A DNA stretch of 64,000 nucleotides from Paramecium pentaurelia (lineage: Eukaryota > Ciliophora > Oligohymenophorea > Peniculida > Parameciidae): NCBI GenBank assembly GCA_905183005.1, contig CAJJDO010000165.1:62001-126000 (forward strand). The letters are read 5' to 3'. Below, piece by piece: positions 1-12,864 of the stretch; the stretch's first letter is position 1; every line of letters starts with the position of its first letter. The notes beneath the pieces were generated by a model. It had not been told where the DNA came from. It made no database searches and saw only the letters and a list, made by a program, of their open reading frames with translations. Made by a program: the position numbers and the translations under genes.

Positions 1-231
1 TCAATTATGCCACTGCCAAAAATATTATAAGAAGGTTTAAGAAAATACACATTTTTAGAAAATGTGGGAATATTTCTGAATCCAAGAGATGTCATTATAA
101 ATAGATTGGAGAATAAAAAGAGTAAACAAATGGAATAAATACAAAAGGTGGATTAGTAGGTGATTGTCTAACAGGATAAGTCTAGAAAATTTGATTTTAT
201 TTATAATTTTATTAAATTAAATATCATATGA
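1..231 (+). CDS. C-terminal end of an unrecognised protein (5' truncated)
   Basis: Frame 1 is open from the first base to a TGA at 229-231 if TAA/TAG are read as Gln, giving the last 76 residues of a protein whose start lies left of the window. The visible part is basic and Gln/Lys rich, with an Asn-Pro-Arg-Asp stretch near residue 32. No domain is recognisable. A 27-nt GT...AG stretch inside it (ending near 175) could be an intron, but it is not needed to keep the frame open. The next gene is convergent and its stop lies about 130 bp away. Confidence 0.55.
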
Positions 232-364
232 AGTAATATTCATCTATTATATAAGAGAGTAAAACAATAAGTTAAGAATGTTATGAGAATGATAAAATGA
301 GAGAATGATTATTAAATATAATAATAAAATAATTAAACCATATTACTGATTAATTTTGGATTAT

Positions 365-3300
365 TCACTCTTTATATTGATTGGATAGGAATTCTAGTTT
401 ACTTTTAATCTCTGAAAATTAAGGAGGTCTAAAGACTAATTCATTATCCTTATATTCTATATAGGATGTCAATAATTTAATGGCTACATCTTTATTTTTC
501 ATAATTAATTCTTAATACTATAAATGAGATTAGAATATATTACTTATTATTTAGGTATTTCAATACTCTTTTTTTCAAAGTCTTCAAGATTCCAACAAAT
601 CAACATAAGTCTTTTGGATTTGTATTCTCCAGATAATACTATGAATTATTAATCACTACAAAGACTGTCAATATAAAGAGAAGCAGAACTTGATAATTGA
701 CCATATTAATCTTTCCATTATTTAACAGTTTATTTGTAATCTCTAAAATTGATTAATCTTTTTCTATTTCTGAATTGATGTTAGATTGGTCTAATTCCCT
801 TTTCAAGAAATAGTATACAATTTTAATAATGATGTCTTTAAATATCTTTTTTATCAATAGCTAGAAATATAAATTTATCTTTAACAATTAAAGTTCTTTT
901 GCTTAATTCATTAGCTATAACTTTTCTATCTTTTTAATGAGTTAATTATTATGCATCTTCACTTGATAATTCCCATTCAATATTAAAAGTATTATCATTA
1001 TCTCTATCTTTTTTATCAAGAGACATAGCAGCTACTTAAAATAAGGATTCAAAATGATTTTCAACAGCATCAGCAGGATCAGCTTATATTTTTGTAACTC
1101 TTTTTTCAAGTACACTAATTTTCATTAAGAATTTATGTTTTCCAAAATATACTATTTTTTTGGCTAAAATAATTTGACTTTCAGGTTTAAATTTACTTTG
1201 TATTTGATCTTGAACATCTATTTCTCCATTTTCCACTTAAATTAAAGATGGATTAATCTTTTAAACATTAATTAAAACTTTTCCTTATTTATCAACTTTT
1301 ACAGCATCAATAATTGATTCACTTATAGTTTTCATTGCTATTTTATCATCTTAATGTAAATATGGATATAATTTTTTAAAATCACTTAATTCAACTGATA
1401 TTTAAACAGTATTCTTTAATTCTTAAACAACTGATTTCTATTTAACTTAACCTGAATAAACAACATTGTATATAGTTTCAGAATAAATTTCTGATTAATT
1501 TTATTAATAATGATTAACAATCTCATTTTTATCTGCTTTTTATATTTCTAATCTTAAACCAGGACTTCTAACATCTACAACATCCTTTGTTTATTCAATT
1601 TCCTAAACAGTTTTGTATTAATTGCTTTCAAATTATAATAAATCATCTTTAACAAAAACTTAATTGATAATATATTCTGCTATTTTATTAGATCCTATAT
1701 TAATCATTTCAGTTGAATCTAAAATATGAATTCCTCTATATCTAATACGTCTATTATTATATTAAATTAAATCAACAGTAATTTGAGTTTCAAATCCTTA
1801 TAGAATTTTATACATATTAATAATATAATATTAATCCTATATTATTTTGAAACTTCTATTAAATTATTTACCAATTTATCTTACAAGTGATTTATCAGTA
1901 CATTAAACTTTAAGATTATAGATCTACATATCTTTTCTTGTTTTGTAATGTACTTAAAGTTTTGTAATAGCTTAAATCATACTATAAAATTGAGTATCAT
2001 TCTTTTTCTTTTATGGAATTTCTTTCAATTCAGTAACTTTAAATTCATTTTCAAAAGAAATCTCAAATGGAGTTTCTACTCTAATTATACGAATAATATA
2101 TTCAATTAAAGGTTTATACATTTATTCATAATAATTTGGTAAATGAACACCTTTATTTTCAATCCATTTATCTTTAACATTTGCAAATTCTTTTTAATCT
2201 AGTGTTTAATCAAGAAGATTTAAAAAGTATACTTTCTTAACTTTATTATCTACCATATTACCATTACCATCAATTTCATTTAATTAATGAAATACAATTT
2301 TAATTTGATATTAAGTTAAAAAGAACATAATTTTAATATATTTATTATCTTTCTAGATATAACGATGCATTAAAAAGATATTTTTCTCACTTCTCTTTCT
2401 ATATTATAAATAATATTTAAATTATGATTTTATTTTAAGAGATCTCTATATTCTAAGAGCAAATAAATCCTTAAATATTTTACTCAAAAATGGTTTGATT
2501 CTTAAAAAATCTGTTGTATGATTTTCATAAATAACTAAATTATCATCTAAATAATTCATTAAAGGAGTTAATAATTTACAAATCTTTTAAGGAGGACTAT
2601 TCTTAACTACTTTCATTAGTCTATAATTTTCAAAATCTTTTGCAGGTATAATATGAGTTTTAAACATTTCTGGATTATCATCAAAATAAACAGTAAATAT
2701 TATTTATTGATCACTTAAATTAATTAAATATTCATGAATTCTATCTAAACATCTATTTTATCTTAATACAACTGCTTAATATTTATTTTCAATCAAATTC
2801 TCATACATAGACTTACTTTTATTCAAATTTATAAAAACATTTACTAAATTATATATATCACCTTCTACATTCTCCATATTAGGTTAACGATGTTATCTAG
2901 CTTTCCATATTTCTTACTCTATCAATAATTATTCTTATGCTCTAAAATCACTTACAAAATTAAATATTCCTTCATCTATTTATAAATACTTAACTACACT
3001 CTAACTCAAATTTTATTTCAAAAATTCCATCTCTACTTCACCATTTAAAACACTAAGTATATCAATATTACATCTTAAACTTACATTCAATTCAGTTTTA
3101 CCTTCCACTTCTAATTAATTAGTTTATTTATTAAATATTATTCTAATCAGAATTCTTTATGAACTAACTACACAATATTCTTAAAATATTAAAATACGAG
3201 ATTCCTTCTCTTTCTATATTCTTCTACTTTCTTCATCTTTTATTTATTATTCTCTTAATTTCTTTTCTTATTCTTCTTATGCTTTCCTCTATTCCCTTTA

Positions 3301-5823
3301 ATCATATTCATCTTTCCTTATTTACAAGAAATCCAAATTATATTTTCCTTCTTCCAATTCACCATAACCAAATTCACTAATATACTTATATTCACGAACA
3401 TAATTTGATATAGATTCCTAATCATAACATTTTACATCTATTTAATCCATTAAACATTTGTAATAACTTCTTTTCCAACTTGAATAATTACTTCTTATAA
3501 ATAATGTTGCCAAATATTAATTACTTTTCTTTTTATTTTTCATTTACTTTGGTTTTACTCTCTCCAATATATTTATATCCATCTCAATATTTGAATCTTG
3601 AATCCATGATTTTCTCATATGTGAATTCCACAATTTTCTAGCCTATAATGTATCATCCTTCTTCTCTGAAGATTCCTTTTAATCATAATCTTATTCATTT
3701 AGTAACATCCCCTACACTTCCATTAGATTTCTAACATCAAATCTTAAAGAACCCTTAATTTACATCACTTTCCCTATTGTCATCATTCTCTATCCAATCA
3801 TTGTTAATTCACCTATTGACATCTCACTATACAATGGTTATTTATATGGATGTATATAATCAGAAGGAAATTTATGTTCCAATGATCTAACATCTATACT
3901 AATTGATTATTCATTTGTAACCTAATCCACTATCAATGAAAAATTCATAAAGAATGCTCTAGCTGGAGATTCTCCAGATACAACCACTTTCTTTACTAAA
4001 CTAGTACATTTAACTTCATTTTTATAAAACTAAAATTATCTTGTATTCTTTTTTATAATATAATCTTTCTAACATAAATGTTATCTAATAGATCTTTAAA
4101 TTACTCTCACACAACTCTCTATTTAAGAAAATGAGAATTATTTTTTTTTTTAATTTGCCTCTAATTCTTTATTAATCCAATATTATCCTTCTTCTGTATA
4201 AATTATAGTATTCACCTAAATTTAGTAAATATCAAAGAAATTCTCTCTACTTGGAAATCCCAATTATTTTGTAATTAATTAACTGATTTTCAATTTATTT
4301 GTTATTTGCCATTTACGATCATAAATCACTTTAGCAAATATCTCATCTTTATCATTAATAAAGACTTAAGTATATCCTGATTTGAAACTAAGTCCAAATT
4401 ATGCTTTGATATGTCTCCTTCTATTTACTTTAAATCTCATTGTATTAATAGCATTTCTTGCTTTAAATTGACTTTATAAAAATGTAATCAATTATAAATG
4501 ATTACCAATTTTATGCATAACTTCCAATTTAGATTTCTATTACTCTTAAATTACTTAATACATATCACTATAATTAAAATCTGTAAATCCTGCAACATGT
4601 AGATTAGATTACTCATCCATATAAACTAAATCTTCAAATTGAATCTTTGCCAAATATTTGATAATATGAATTCTATCAAGTTTTAAATTATAAGAATTTT
4701 CAACTATTGAAATAAATGATTAACTTGTCTAACAACAATATTGAATCACTTAAAGATGAATTTGATTTGGTTCTATTTCAGCTTACAATGCATCTTAATA
4801 TTCAATTATTCGAGCAAACATATAAAAGAAATCTTTCTCATTTATATCAATTATGAATGGTTTTAAAAGTGATCTATCACATTTCTTTTTAGCATATGCT
4901 TATAATTTAAATTAAAATTTCTATTCATTCCAAGTCAATTAAAATAAAAACAATTTATTTTAAATTTTATCAGCAACCTATTTAATATGAAATGTAATTA
5001 ATCTCTTTCTAATTACATTCTCTGATTTTTATTACTATTTCACAAATCTGTTTACTGCTATACACTTTCTAATATGTCTTTATATAAGTATAGCACTCAA
5101 TAATTATTTATGAGGATATATAGTTCTTCTCTTTATATCTAACAATTAATATGCAATCTCTCTAAAATTTCTCTATATCCTCAAACTCCTAAACCACTAC
5201 TAAATCTTTTTTATAAGTTCCTCATATCTCTCTTGTAATTTCCTTCTCTTTTCTTCCCTCTTCATAATTTCCAATTTCTTTTGAGCTGCCTTCCTTCTCC
5301 AATGATTTTATAATTTTGTTATTGCTTTAATTGGATACACAATCTCATCCTTAGTTTTTTTAATTTCTATAACTCTAGCTTCAAATTTCAGTTATAATTC
5401 ATTTATCAAAAATTTTATTCTAAGTTCCTTTGATTTTTTCTCTTCAATTATTGATATTTGATTTGTCTACACTATCTATTAATCATGGTTTTCTTCATCA
5501 GAACTACTCCAATCAAACTTTTCATTCTTTTTTTCAGTCTTTTCTTCAACTATCTATTTCTCTTCTTTTTCTTCTTTAGGTTCATTCATTTTATTTTTCT
5601 TTATCACAAAATTTTTCTTTGTAGGTTATTATGATTATGGTGATTACAGTTATTATTATAATTTCTATTCGTCTAATAAATCACTCAATTATTTTATAGA
5701 CTATTTTGAAGTATTCCCTCTAAAATAGAATGTTTTCAATTTTGGTTCACTTTTTACAAATGCTAATGGTTTTGGTGATTAAAGCACTATTTTTCTAGGT
5801 GTTTTTTCTGTAACTTGCATCAT
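365..5823 (-). CDS. Large IQ-motif protein (about 1,810 aa)
   Basis: One reading frame runs from ATG 5823-5821 to TGA 367-365, broken only by a 26-nt intron near the 3' end (about 513-538, GTAATA...TTATAG). The acidic, Gln-rich first 130 residues are followed by charged helical segments with IQ-like calmodulin-binding motifs, such as LQNHWRRKAAQKK, IQQWFRSLRIQRNF and ILIQRHIRKC. More isolated IQ-like pieces occur later (VIQRSIRQHL, RIQRSLKIKSQF). The middle and C-terminal parts look like repeated beta-rich modules separated by Glu/Lys/Arg coils. IQ motifs usually bind calmodulin or EF-hand light chains, so a cytoskeletal or ciliary scaffold is plausible, but that is inference. An in-frame ATG at 5850 overlaps the stop of the upstream gene, so I prefer the ATG-ATG pair at 5823/5820. 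Confidence 0.75.
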
Positions 5824-5849
5824 GTCTTATCCAGCCTTCTTATATGCCA

Positions 5850-6237
5850 TCACTTAGTAGCGTTACACATCCTTGCTACTGTTAAAGTTTTTGTATACAT
5901 GAGTAAAGTGTGTCTTGTAATGTCCTCAGCCCATTATAGAATCAAAATTGGAAGATCGGATTTCCCAGAGCTTTCTTGTAATCTCAAGGCAAAATTGCAT
6001 ATCCTATCTATAATACTCCTAAAATCAAAAAGAGGGCTATCGTAACCATGTTAAACCTTCATACGTTCGATATCTAAATAATGAAAATCAAATGATTAAA
6101 CATTCTTTGAACTTTGATAAAGCTGGAACCACTTAAAGACTCGATAACATTCGATCAGCATCCTCATATAGTCTCTGGTTGATTTAATCAGATCTTTTTA
6201 GAGTAGTGGCACTTGTAACTCTCAATAATCTACTCAT
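5850..6237 (-). CDS. Small conserved-looking protein, unknown (119 aa)
   Basis: ATG 6237-6235, a 28-nt intron at 6074-6101 (GTTTAATC...TTTAG, phase 1) and TGA at 5852-5850 give 119 residues. The intron removes an in-frame TGA, and both flanking exons are clearly coding. The protein starts MSRLLRVTSATTLKR, then has a helical middle and an amphipathic C-terminal part (ILILQWAEDITRHTLLMY). Base composition is noticeably less A+T-rich than its surroundings, which suggests a constrained protein. No family is recognised. The Jouberin-like gene ends only 27 bp upstream, and its own TGA overlaps by one base an in-frame ATG of the IQ-protein gene. Confidence 0.65.
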
Positions 6238-6264
6238 ATTTTATATAAATATTTATATATGTAA

Positions 6265-9200
6265 TCATTAAAATGGCATTTGATAATTTGCATTATAAGG
6301 TGTGTTTGGATAATTAGGAGGTACTTACTATTATTATTAGAAAGGCAATTAACCAAAAGGACCTTATTATAAAGATTATCCAAAAGGACCAGAATTTTAT
6401 TTAGGATCTACTTATGATCCAAAAGGTCCTTAAGTTTAACCAAAAGGACCTTACTATTATTATGGTTAACCAAAAGGACCTTATTAGGATTATTATTATG
6501 GTTAACCAAATGGACCTTATTATGATTATTACTATGGTTAACCAAATGGATCTTATTATTATGATTATTATGGTTAACCAAATGGACCTTATGATCCAAA
6601 AGGTCCAGGTTATGTATTAGCTTTAGATTAATTGCCTAATTGTTATTGATTGAATATGGATTAGGATTAAAATGGAATCTAGGATGATTAAGCAAACTAT
6701 GGTTAAAAGAGACCTTAGGCTTAAATAGACTATTAGAAGCGACTGAGAGTTTATTTTGCTTAGATATTAAATATAATGTCTTCTTATTCTCTATTTTTCA
6801 TTTTAATTTCATCTTATAATTTTTTGGCTTCTATAAAATTGAGATCTCCTTCTCTTTCCCAAACATATACTAATATTGGATGTTCATCTCCAAAGCCAGC
6901 TATAGCAATCATATGATATCCTTAGTTCCAAACAACATCAGCAACAGGACCAATAACATTAAATTAAAATATATCAGTAGGTAAAGTTTATGTTAAATTA
7001 CTCCATAGATGAGGTTTACCATCTTCACTACCTGATAAAACATAATCTCCCTTTGGACTTGGAACACTTCTACAAGCAATTTTAACAGATTAAGATCCAA
7101 AGAATCTATTATTAACAGAACCATATATAACTTCATGATCATGAAATTTGCCATCTCCAGATTTAAAATCAACAATACGAATGCAATTATCTCTAGTATG
7201 AATCAAGAGATCTTGACATTCTGGAGGCATTAATTTTATAGAATTAATTGGATTTCCAATAATTTCTTATACTACTATCAAACTTAATCTTCTAGCAATA
7301 TAACTACCACCAGAGAGATTAATATCAAAAAAATGAATATTACCCAATGAATCTCCAACATATAAACATTTGGCACCATCATATACTATACAATTAGGAT
7401 GTCTATGATTGCCTAAATTATCAAATTGATCAAAGGATATTCCATCATATGAAATGATTTCTTATTAAATTGGTTCGTCTATAATTTATAATTGTTGATT
7501 AGATTCAAATTACCATATACGCATTCTGCTATCAAAACAACATGTTGCCACTACTGGCATTTTATTATCCATCAAAAATAAACCAGCATAAACAAAAGAT
7601 GGATGTTAAAGAGTACAAATTTATAATAGATCTGATTCTTCTTCATTTATTATATCTCCTGAATGTTGAGGTACACTCCAAACTTTAGCTGTATAATCAC
7701 TTGATACAGTTATTAAATATTAAGAATTCTGTGAGAATTATAAATCATGAATGATATTCCTATGACCTTTATATGTTGCAAAATGTTATCCATTCTCTAC
7801 ATCAAATAATTTTATAATAGTTTTTGAATTTCTATAAGTACATGCACATGCCAAATAATTACCATATTTATTAAAGGTTAATCTATAACATCCTAAAGGA
7901 GCACTAGCAAATTTATAAGCTATTTTTTCTGGTATATGATCTTCCTTATCTCCAAGATAACGACGTCTTCTTAAATTGATTTTCTCTTAATCTGTAATTT
8001 CTTCTACTCTCTATTCAATTACTTTCTCCATTACTACAGAATGTTTCACCTTCTCTTTTGCTTCTTCATCTCCTCTTTCTATCTCAAAAACACTTGTGCT
8101 TTAACTCTTACCATAAATCTCAATAAATTAAGGCTTTGGTTCAGTACCCAAATACACATTCAAAACTGCATCATATTCAACTTTATCAAGCCAAAGAAAA
8201 TCAAAATATACTAAAGGAATTGATTCTCTTCTGCTAACTGATTTTAATTTATTTGTATCAAACAAATACTTATATAATTATATTTTACTTATTCCCAAAT
8301 GTAATTTACATAATCCATTTGGTCTTGCATATCCCCATGCAATTCTATAAAAGTTATCTGAATCCAAAAATTCACTATTACGCTATTATAAATAAATGGG
8401 ATGAAAATCCAATAGTTCAAATAAAATTATTGTATCTGATTTATAGAATTCATCTGCTGGCATATTAATTAATATTTCCTCATTCCATTATGCTCTACTA
8501 TTGGTAGCCATACGCATATCACAAAAATTAGTAGAAAAAGCTGTTAGCAACTCTAATTCACATGTAACTCTCTCCCTCTCTCCATCCATTATATTGGTAA
8601 TACAATTGCTTTCATAATTATAAACAGCATTTGTAAATTCTCTTGGTTAATTATCCTCATTTTTTGGTTTATACAAATAACATCCATTTTTAATATTTAT
8701 CACATGCATCCGTATAAATGGATGTTAAATGTTCGTATCCATTTATAATTATGATGTCCCAATTATCTTCACAACTACTGTCTTCATTATCATTTAAATA
8801 TAATACTCTATCAGGTGTAATTTGAGCTTTATCTTTCTCACTCAATGAAAATGGATTTACTATTTAATCATATTCCACCTTATTCAATTTATCGACGAAG
8901 GTGATTCTAGGTTGATCACAATGTAACAGTCTATTTATTCTTGCTCCTATTCTATCTCCTAAAGAGAAACAATTATAAATTAAATCATCATTCATAAAGT
9001 TGTTAAATGTCATTCCACTGTCATGATTGGGTGCAGGTTATAATTTCTTTATTCCTCAATAATCAAACAATTACCTCTTCTTCATTGTCCTCATTTCCAT
9101 CATGTTATTCAAAATTTGAATTTGCAAAATCAACCTTCTTCTCTGCTGGCTATGATAGTTGCTAATATCCTCCAAAAGGCATTTCACCTTCTCCTACTCT

Positions 9201-9273
9201 CTTTTGCTATAAGGCTGAAATAATAATTTCAAAATCTACGTGGCAATTATCTAGGAATATTTGAACGTGACAT
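6265..9273 (-). CDS. AHI1: Jouberin (AHI1)-like C2/WD40 protein with Gln-rich tail (976 aa)
   Basis: Three introns (9215-9239, 9047-9074, 8782-8806; 25, 28 and 25 nt) give a 976-codon frame from ATG 9273 to TGA 6267-6265. After an acidic N-terminus comes a C2-like region from about residue 139, with the Jouberin signature HPFIRMHVINIKNG at about 160. A WD40 array follows from about 420 to 780, with units such as TYKGHRNIIHDLQFS and TVSSDYTAKVWS. Domain order and the HPFIR motif fit AHI1/Jouberin, a ciliary transition-zone protein that acts with Rab8 and nephrocystins in animals. The tail from about 790 is Gln-rich, then a repeat of GPFGQPQQQ units. Animal AHI1 has an SH3 domain instead, and none is visible here. 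Function in this organism is inferred from family. Confidence 0.85.
6305..6620 (-). repeat. GPFGQ-type tandem repeat coding the Jouberin tail
   Basis: About ten imperfect copies of a 24-45 nt unit whose core on the minus strand encodes G-P-F-G-Q-P followed by a run of Gln codons (TAA/TAG). The array is inside the C-terminal coding region of the Jouberin-like gene. On the plus strand the same repeats read as a long PKGPYYYYG-type frame, which is an antisense shadow. Confidence 0.8.
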
Positions 9274-10188
9274 AGTTATAAATATTAATCTTTTTTATTT
9301 TATTATTCTCTCATTTTCTATTTATACCAAACTATAATATATTTAATTTAATCTATTCAAATTCCTCTCAAGTTATCATACATTTTAATGTTAAATAATC
9401 TGATATAATTTAACTGATTATTTTGAGAATATGTAACATTCTTAATACAAAATCTAAATGAAACTCTATTATATATATTAATATTATATAAAACTTATAT
9501 CTAAAAAAATTATTTACTTTTATTTAATTGGATTTATTTATTTTTTTAAATAATTATAAGAGTATTTCATATTATTGAGAATCCTTTTAGATTTCCTAGT
9601 TTCTTATAATTTTGTTTTTTTAATTAAAGAATAATAAAAATATTTCTTATTAAATAAATGATATTACCATATAAGTTATTAATAACTTATTAAATTTTAT
9701 TTCTCATAAAATTATTTGATTTCAAATATAATTAGACAGATTTATAAAATTTGCTCTATAAACATATTTCCTTAGGTAATACAATATCTTCAAAGTTTCC
9801 AGAATGTGAGAATTCATCCTTCATATATTCTTCTAAAATATCAAGAATAAATATAAACTTAATATTAAAAATACCAGTAATAATTACATTAATTCAAGTT
9901 ATTTGTGAATTTTACTATAAAAAGTTAAACAAAATAATATTGCAATTAGAATAGAAATACATAATATTTTAAATAATATATCATTAAAACAATTTAGATT
10001 AATTCTTAATTTTAAGTTTTGCAGGATTCAAAACTAATTATAAGTATTTTTAGTTATTTAATAATATATGTGTTACTAAATTCAAATTAGGAAATACTAC
10101 TTAAATAATTAATAAGGGATATATATATAATAATGTAATTTGTAAAAGATTACTTTTTATTTTATTTAAATTATATGTGAATATTATG
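9274..10188. other. A+T-rich intergenic stretch
   Basis: Between the start of the Jouberin-like gene and the end of the cathepsin gene. Apart from one weak minus-strand ORF (9567-9824) I see only A+T-rich sequence and no RNA gene or repeat array. Confidence 0.5.
9567..9824 (-). CDS. Weak small ORF or gene relic (85 aa)
   Basis: ATG 9824-9822 to TGA 9569-9567 is open under code 6. The first 40 codons look coding (MKDEFSHSGNFEDIVLPKE, with few low-complexity codons), while the rest drifts into Ile/Asn/Lys-rich A+T sequence. The frame is open a further 22 codons upstream without an ATG. With only one stop codon, frames of this length arise by chance, so this may be a relic of a gene or nothing. 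Confidence 0.2.
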
Positions 10189-11190
10189 TCAAGCTAATCT
10201 ACCTGCATAAATTCCACCTTCAATTCCAACATGATTAGATCCTCTTAAGATTTTGAATAATCCTTTTTCTCCCCATCCTTCATTCCAAGAGTTTACTACT
10301 AACCAATATGGAACATTTTTTTCAACACCCCAACCAATAATTTTGACAGCATGTCCTCCCAAACTAGCTCCAGCAACATGTTGATATACTCCAGATTTGT
10401 ATGTCAAAAAGTCTTCATATACTGTGAATGATGCCTAAAATAGAGAATGATATTATACTTCGACTGGACCAAATGTCATGATTTCATTTTAAATTTATTC
10501 TATTTTTGATGAAACAGAATATGCATCAACAGATCTTACTTTATCTGATTCATAGTTTCTTCCAGATTGAGCAGTGCATGATTTAACACAAGCAGGTGTT
10601 GGTTATGATTCTCCACATGGTCCATACTTTCCATCATCAACATGATGATCACATGGAGGGAAAGTATATGGTCTACACCAGGAATTATCACCATAAAGAT
10701 CACCTGTGACAAGTCCCTTATTCTTAAAGTAGTTCCAAGCACCACTTGGGAATCCACCATTACATCCCATTCCGCATGTAATTCCACAGCAAGTTAATAA
10801 ATCTTCAGTTGATATTCTGATTTGTTATCCAGTTTGAATACATAATCTATCACTCATGGCTTCAGCAGCACCAAAAGCCCAACATGAACCACATGTTGAT
10901 TAATCTCTAATTTCTTTTATGGATTCACAGCCTGGCCATTATTCTCTGGAATCAAAATTTTCTGGTATTTCTAAATTCTCAAATTACACAGTTGACTCTG
11001 GTAATTTCATAAAATCTGGTTCATCTAAGAATGCTCCCATCTAAGTTTTTAATGTGGCTTCATTGAATTATTCCCATCTTTCATTATGTCCTGAAACCCA
11101 TGTAGACTGTTGAGAGTTAACGAAATCATAAAAAGTTTAAGATTGGAATCTCAAACCGAACGCTGACGTAATTAATGTAATGATAAACAT
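10189..11190 (-). CDS. Cathepsin B-like cysteine protease (333 aa)
   Basis: Intronless frame, ATG 11190 to TGA 10191-10189. A hydrophobic signal peptide (MFIITLITSAFGLRF) is followed by a propeptide and a mature peptidase C1 domain from about residue 75. Catalytic residues are all present: the oxyanion Gln and Cys103 in QSTCGSCWAFG, His280 in GGHAVKIIGWG and Asn300 in VVNSWNEGWGE. The Cys-Asp-His-His-Val segment around residues 186-190 is the occluding loop typical of cathepsin B, which gives exopeptidase activity. Length matches the family (about 330-340 aa). Expected role: lysosomal or phagosomal protein digestion, and it may be secreted. No retention signal is visible at the C-terminus. 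Confidence 0.93.
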
Positions 11191-11451
11191 TTATTATTAA
11201 TATTATTATGTAGAATAAGTTCAATAGGAATTAAAAAGGTACATCATTTAATCATTGACCAAAATTTAGAAGGATAGAGTGTACACATATATTCTGAAAA
11301 TAAATTTGAATTGTGAGATAATTTAAATATTTCAATTCATATTAATTAACATTTAGATAAATTAGGTTTATTGTTTTATAAATATTAAACATAAGTAATT
11401 AGTTTGAGATGATTTATATATTTTATTATAATATATTTGAGATACTATAGA

Positions 11452-12720
11452 ATGTATAGAGGTTAATAATTTCTTTAATTACCTATTGGTTATTTTGTAT
11501 AAAATAATTAAGAGAAAGTAGAAAAGAAATAAAAGAATAATGTAACATTACTTATAAATGGAATGAAAAGTATTATTGATAACATCTTAATACAAAATAA
11601 AATGTAATTTATAGAAATAAATACTAAACATCATTAATTTGATAGACTGATTTTATAGACTCATATAAGGTTTTATTGTTAAAGTAATTCATATATAAAA
11701 CATGAATCTGTAGAGAGAATTAAAGGTAAATGTTACAAAAAATTATTTGATTTTAATAAAAATCCAAAATTTTTAATTTAGGAAGGGATTTTTAGAATAA
11801 ATATTAAAAAAGAAGAGTATCTCTTAGATGGAGAAGGGATAGAGTATTGTGGTAAATCAGAAATTATTAAGATTTAAGGGGTGTTCATTTAAGGTGAATT
11901 ATAAGAAATAGAAAGTAAATAGAAATCTAAATCATTTAATTTATAAGAGAATAGTTAATCAAGAGCAAAGATTATTATTATAATGGATTAGAATAATTAG
12001 ATAATAAGAAGTAAATCATTGGAGAATGATAATGAAAAACTAAGAGAAATGTATTAAGGTAACCGAATACTATACAATTAATCATTAAGTGATAGAGATG
12101 TCAATATATTAAGAAATAATTCAAAGGAATGGTTAACATCTAGTTTGATTGATTCTTTTGTTGAATATTTAAATTAGAAGAGTGAAATAAAAGTTAATAT
12201 GTTATAGTTGGAGGAGAGAATGAAAATACCTAGAATCTTATTTATACCTAGTTATGTTACATCTTCATTTGGATTATATGAGGATGAGACAACATATATG
12301 AAAAAAGCTGAGGGATTATTATAAACTGAATTATTATTTTATAAAGAATTAAATTATGAGATGAAGTAGATTTATACAAAGATTGGTTTCCCTGTTAACA
12401 TTAATAATATGCATTGGGTTTTTTTGTTATTTGATTTAAGGAAAGAGGAAATATTGTTGTTTGATTCTTTGAAATCTACAAAAAAGAAAAGGGCAACACC
12501 AGGTTATTTAAGTAAGGCTATTGGAAGATTTTTAAATTTGGATATTAGAAAATGTTATTTAATGAATTATATTTAATAGAAAGATAATTATTCTTGTGGA
12601 TATTTTGTTTCTTCATTTATGGAATTTGAGTACAAATTGTAGTTTAATAAAAATTGCAGATATTTTTATGATGAAAATAAAATGAAAATGAAATTTAGGT
12701 AGTTAATGAGATTTGAATGA
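11452..12720 (+). CDS. Ulp1/SENP-type (C48) cysteine protease (up to 422 aa)
   Basis: A continuous frame ends at TGA 12718-12720. The C-terminal 200 residues carry the Ulp1/SENP fold: ...SKEWLTSSLIDSF near the start (the substrate-groove Trp-Leu), His321 in NMHWVFLLFD, Asp338 in LLFDSLKS and Cys382 in DNYSCGYFVSSF, with a Gln-Gln-Lys before the Cys as in the oxyanion loop. The family cleaves SUMO or related ubiquitin-like modifiers from precursors and targets. The N-terminal half is unrecognised. The start is uncertain: ATGs at 11452, 11563 and 11602 are all in frame, an in-frame TGA lies just upstream of the first, and short 5' leaders in ciliates make a downstream start possible. Confidence 0.82.
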
Positions 12721-12864
12721 TTGTATATATATAATAATTGATTACTTGTTCATAGTCTAATAATAATAATATATATATATATTAACAACATTGTTTTAAA
12801 AATGATTGTTCTTTATAAATGATATAATAAAATTAAAGTTTAGGTCACTTATAAATATTGTTTG

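Noticed and set aside
5815..6045. 76-aa plus-strand standard-code ORF
   Set aside because: It lies antisense to the spliced 119-aa minus-strand gene, which has an intron and ends properly at TGA.
6273..6649. Plus-strand 118-aa PKGPYYYYG-repeat gene with a 20-nt intron
   Set aside because: The minus-strand frame of the Jouberin-like gene runs through the same DNA without any intron and ends at TGA 6267-6265; the plus-strand reading needs an ad hoc intron.
6993..7175. 60-aa minus-strand ORF
   Set aside because: Out-of-frame shadow inside the WD40 region of the Jouberin-like gene.
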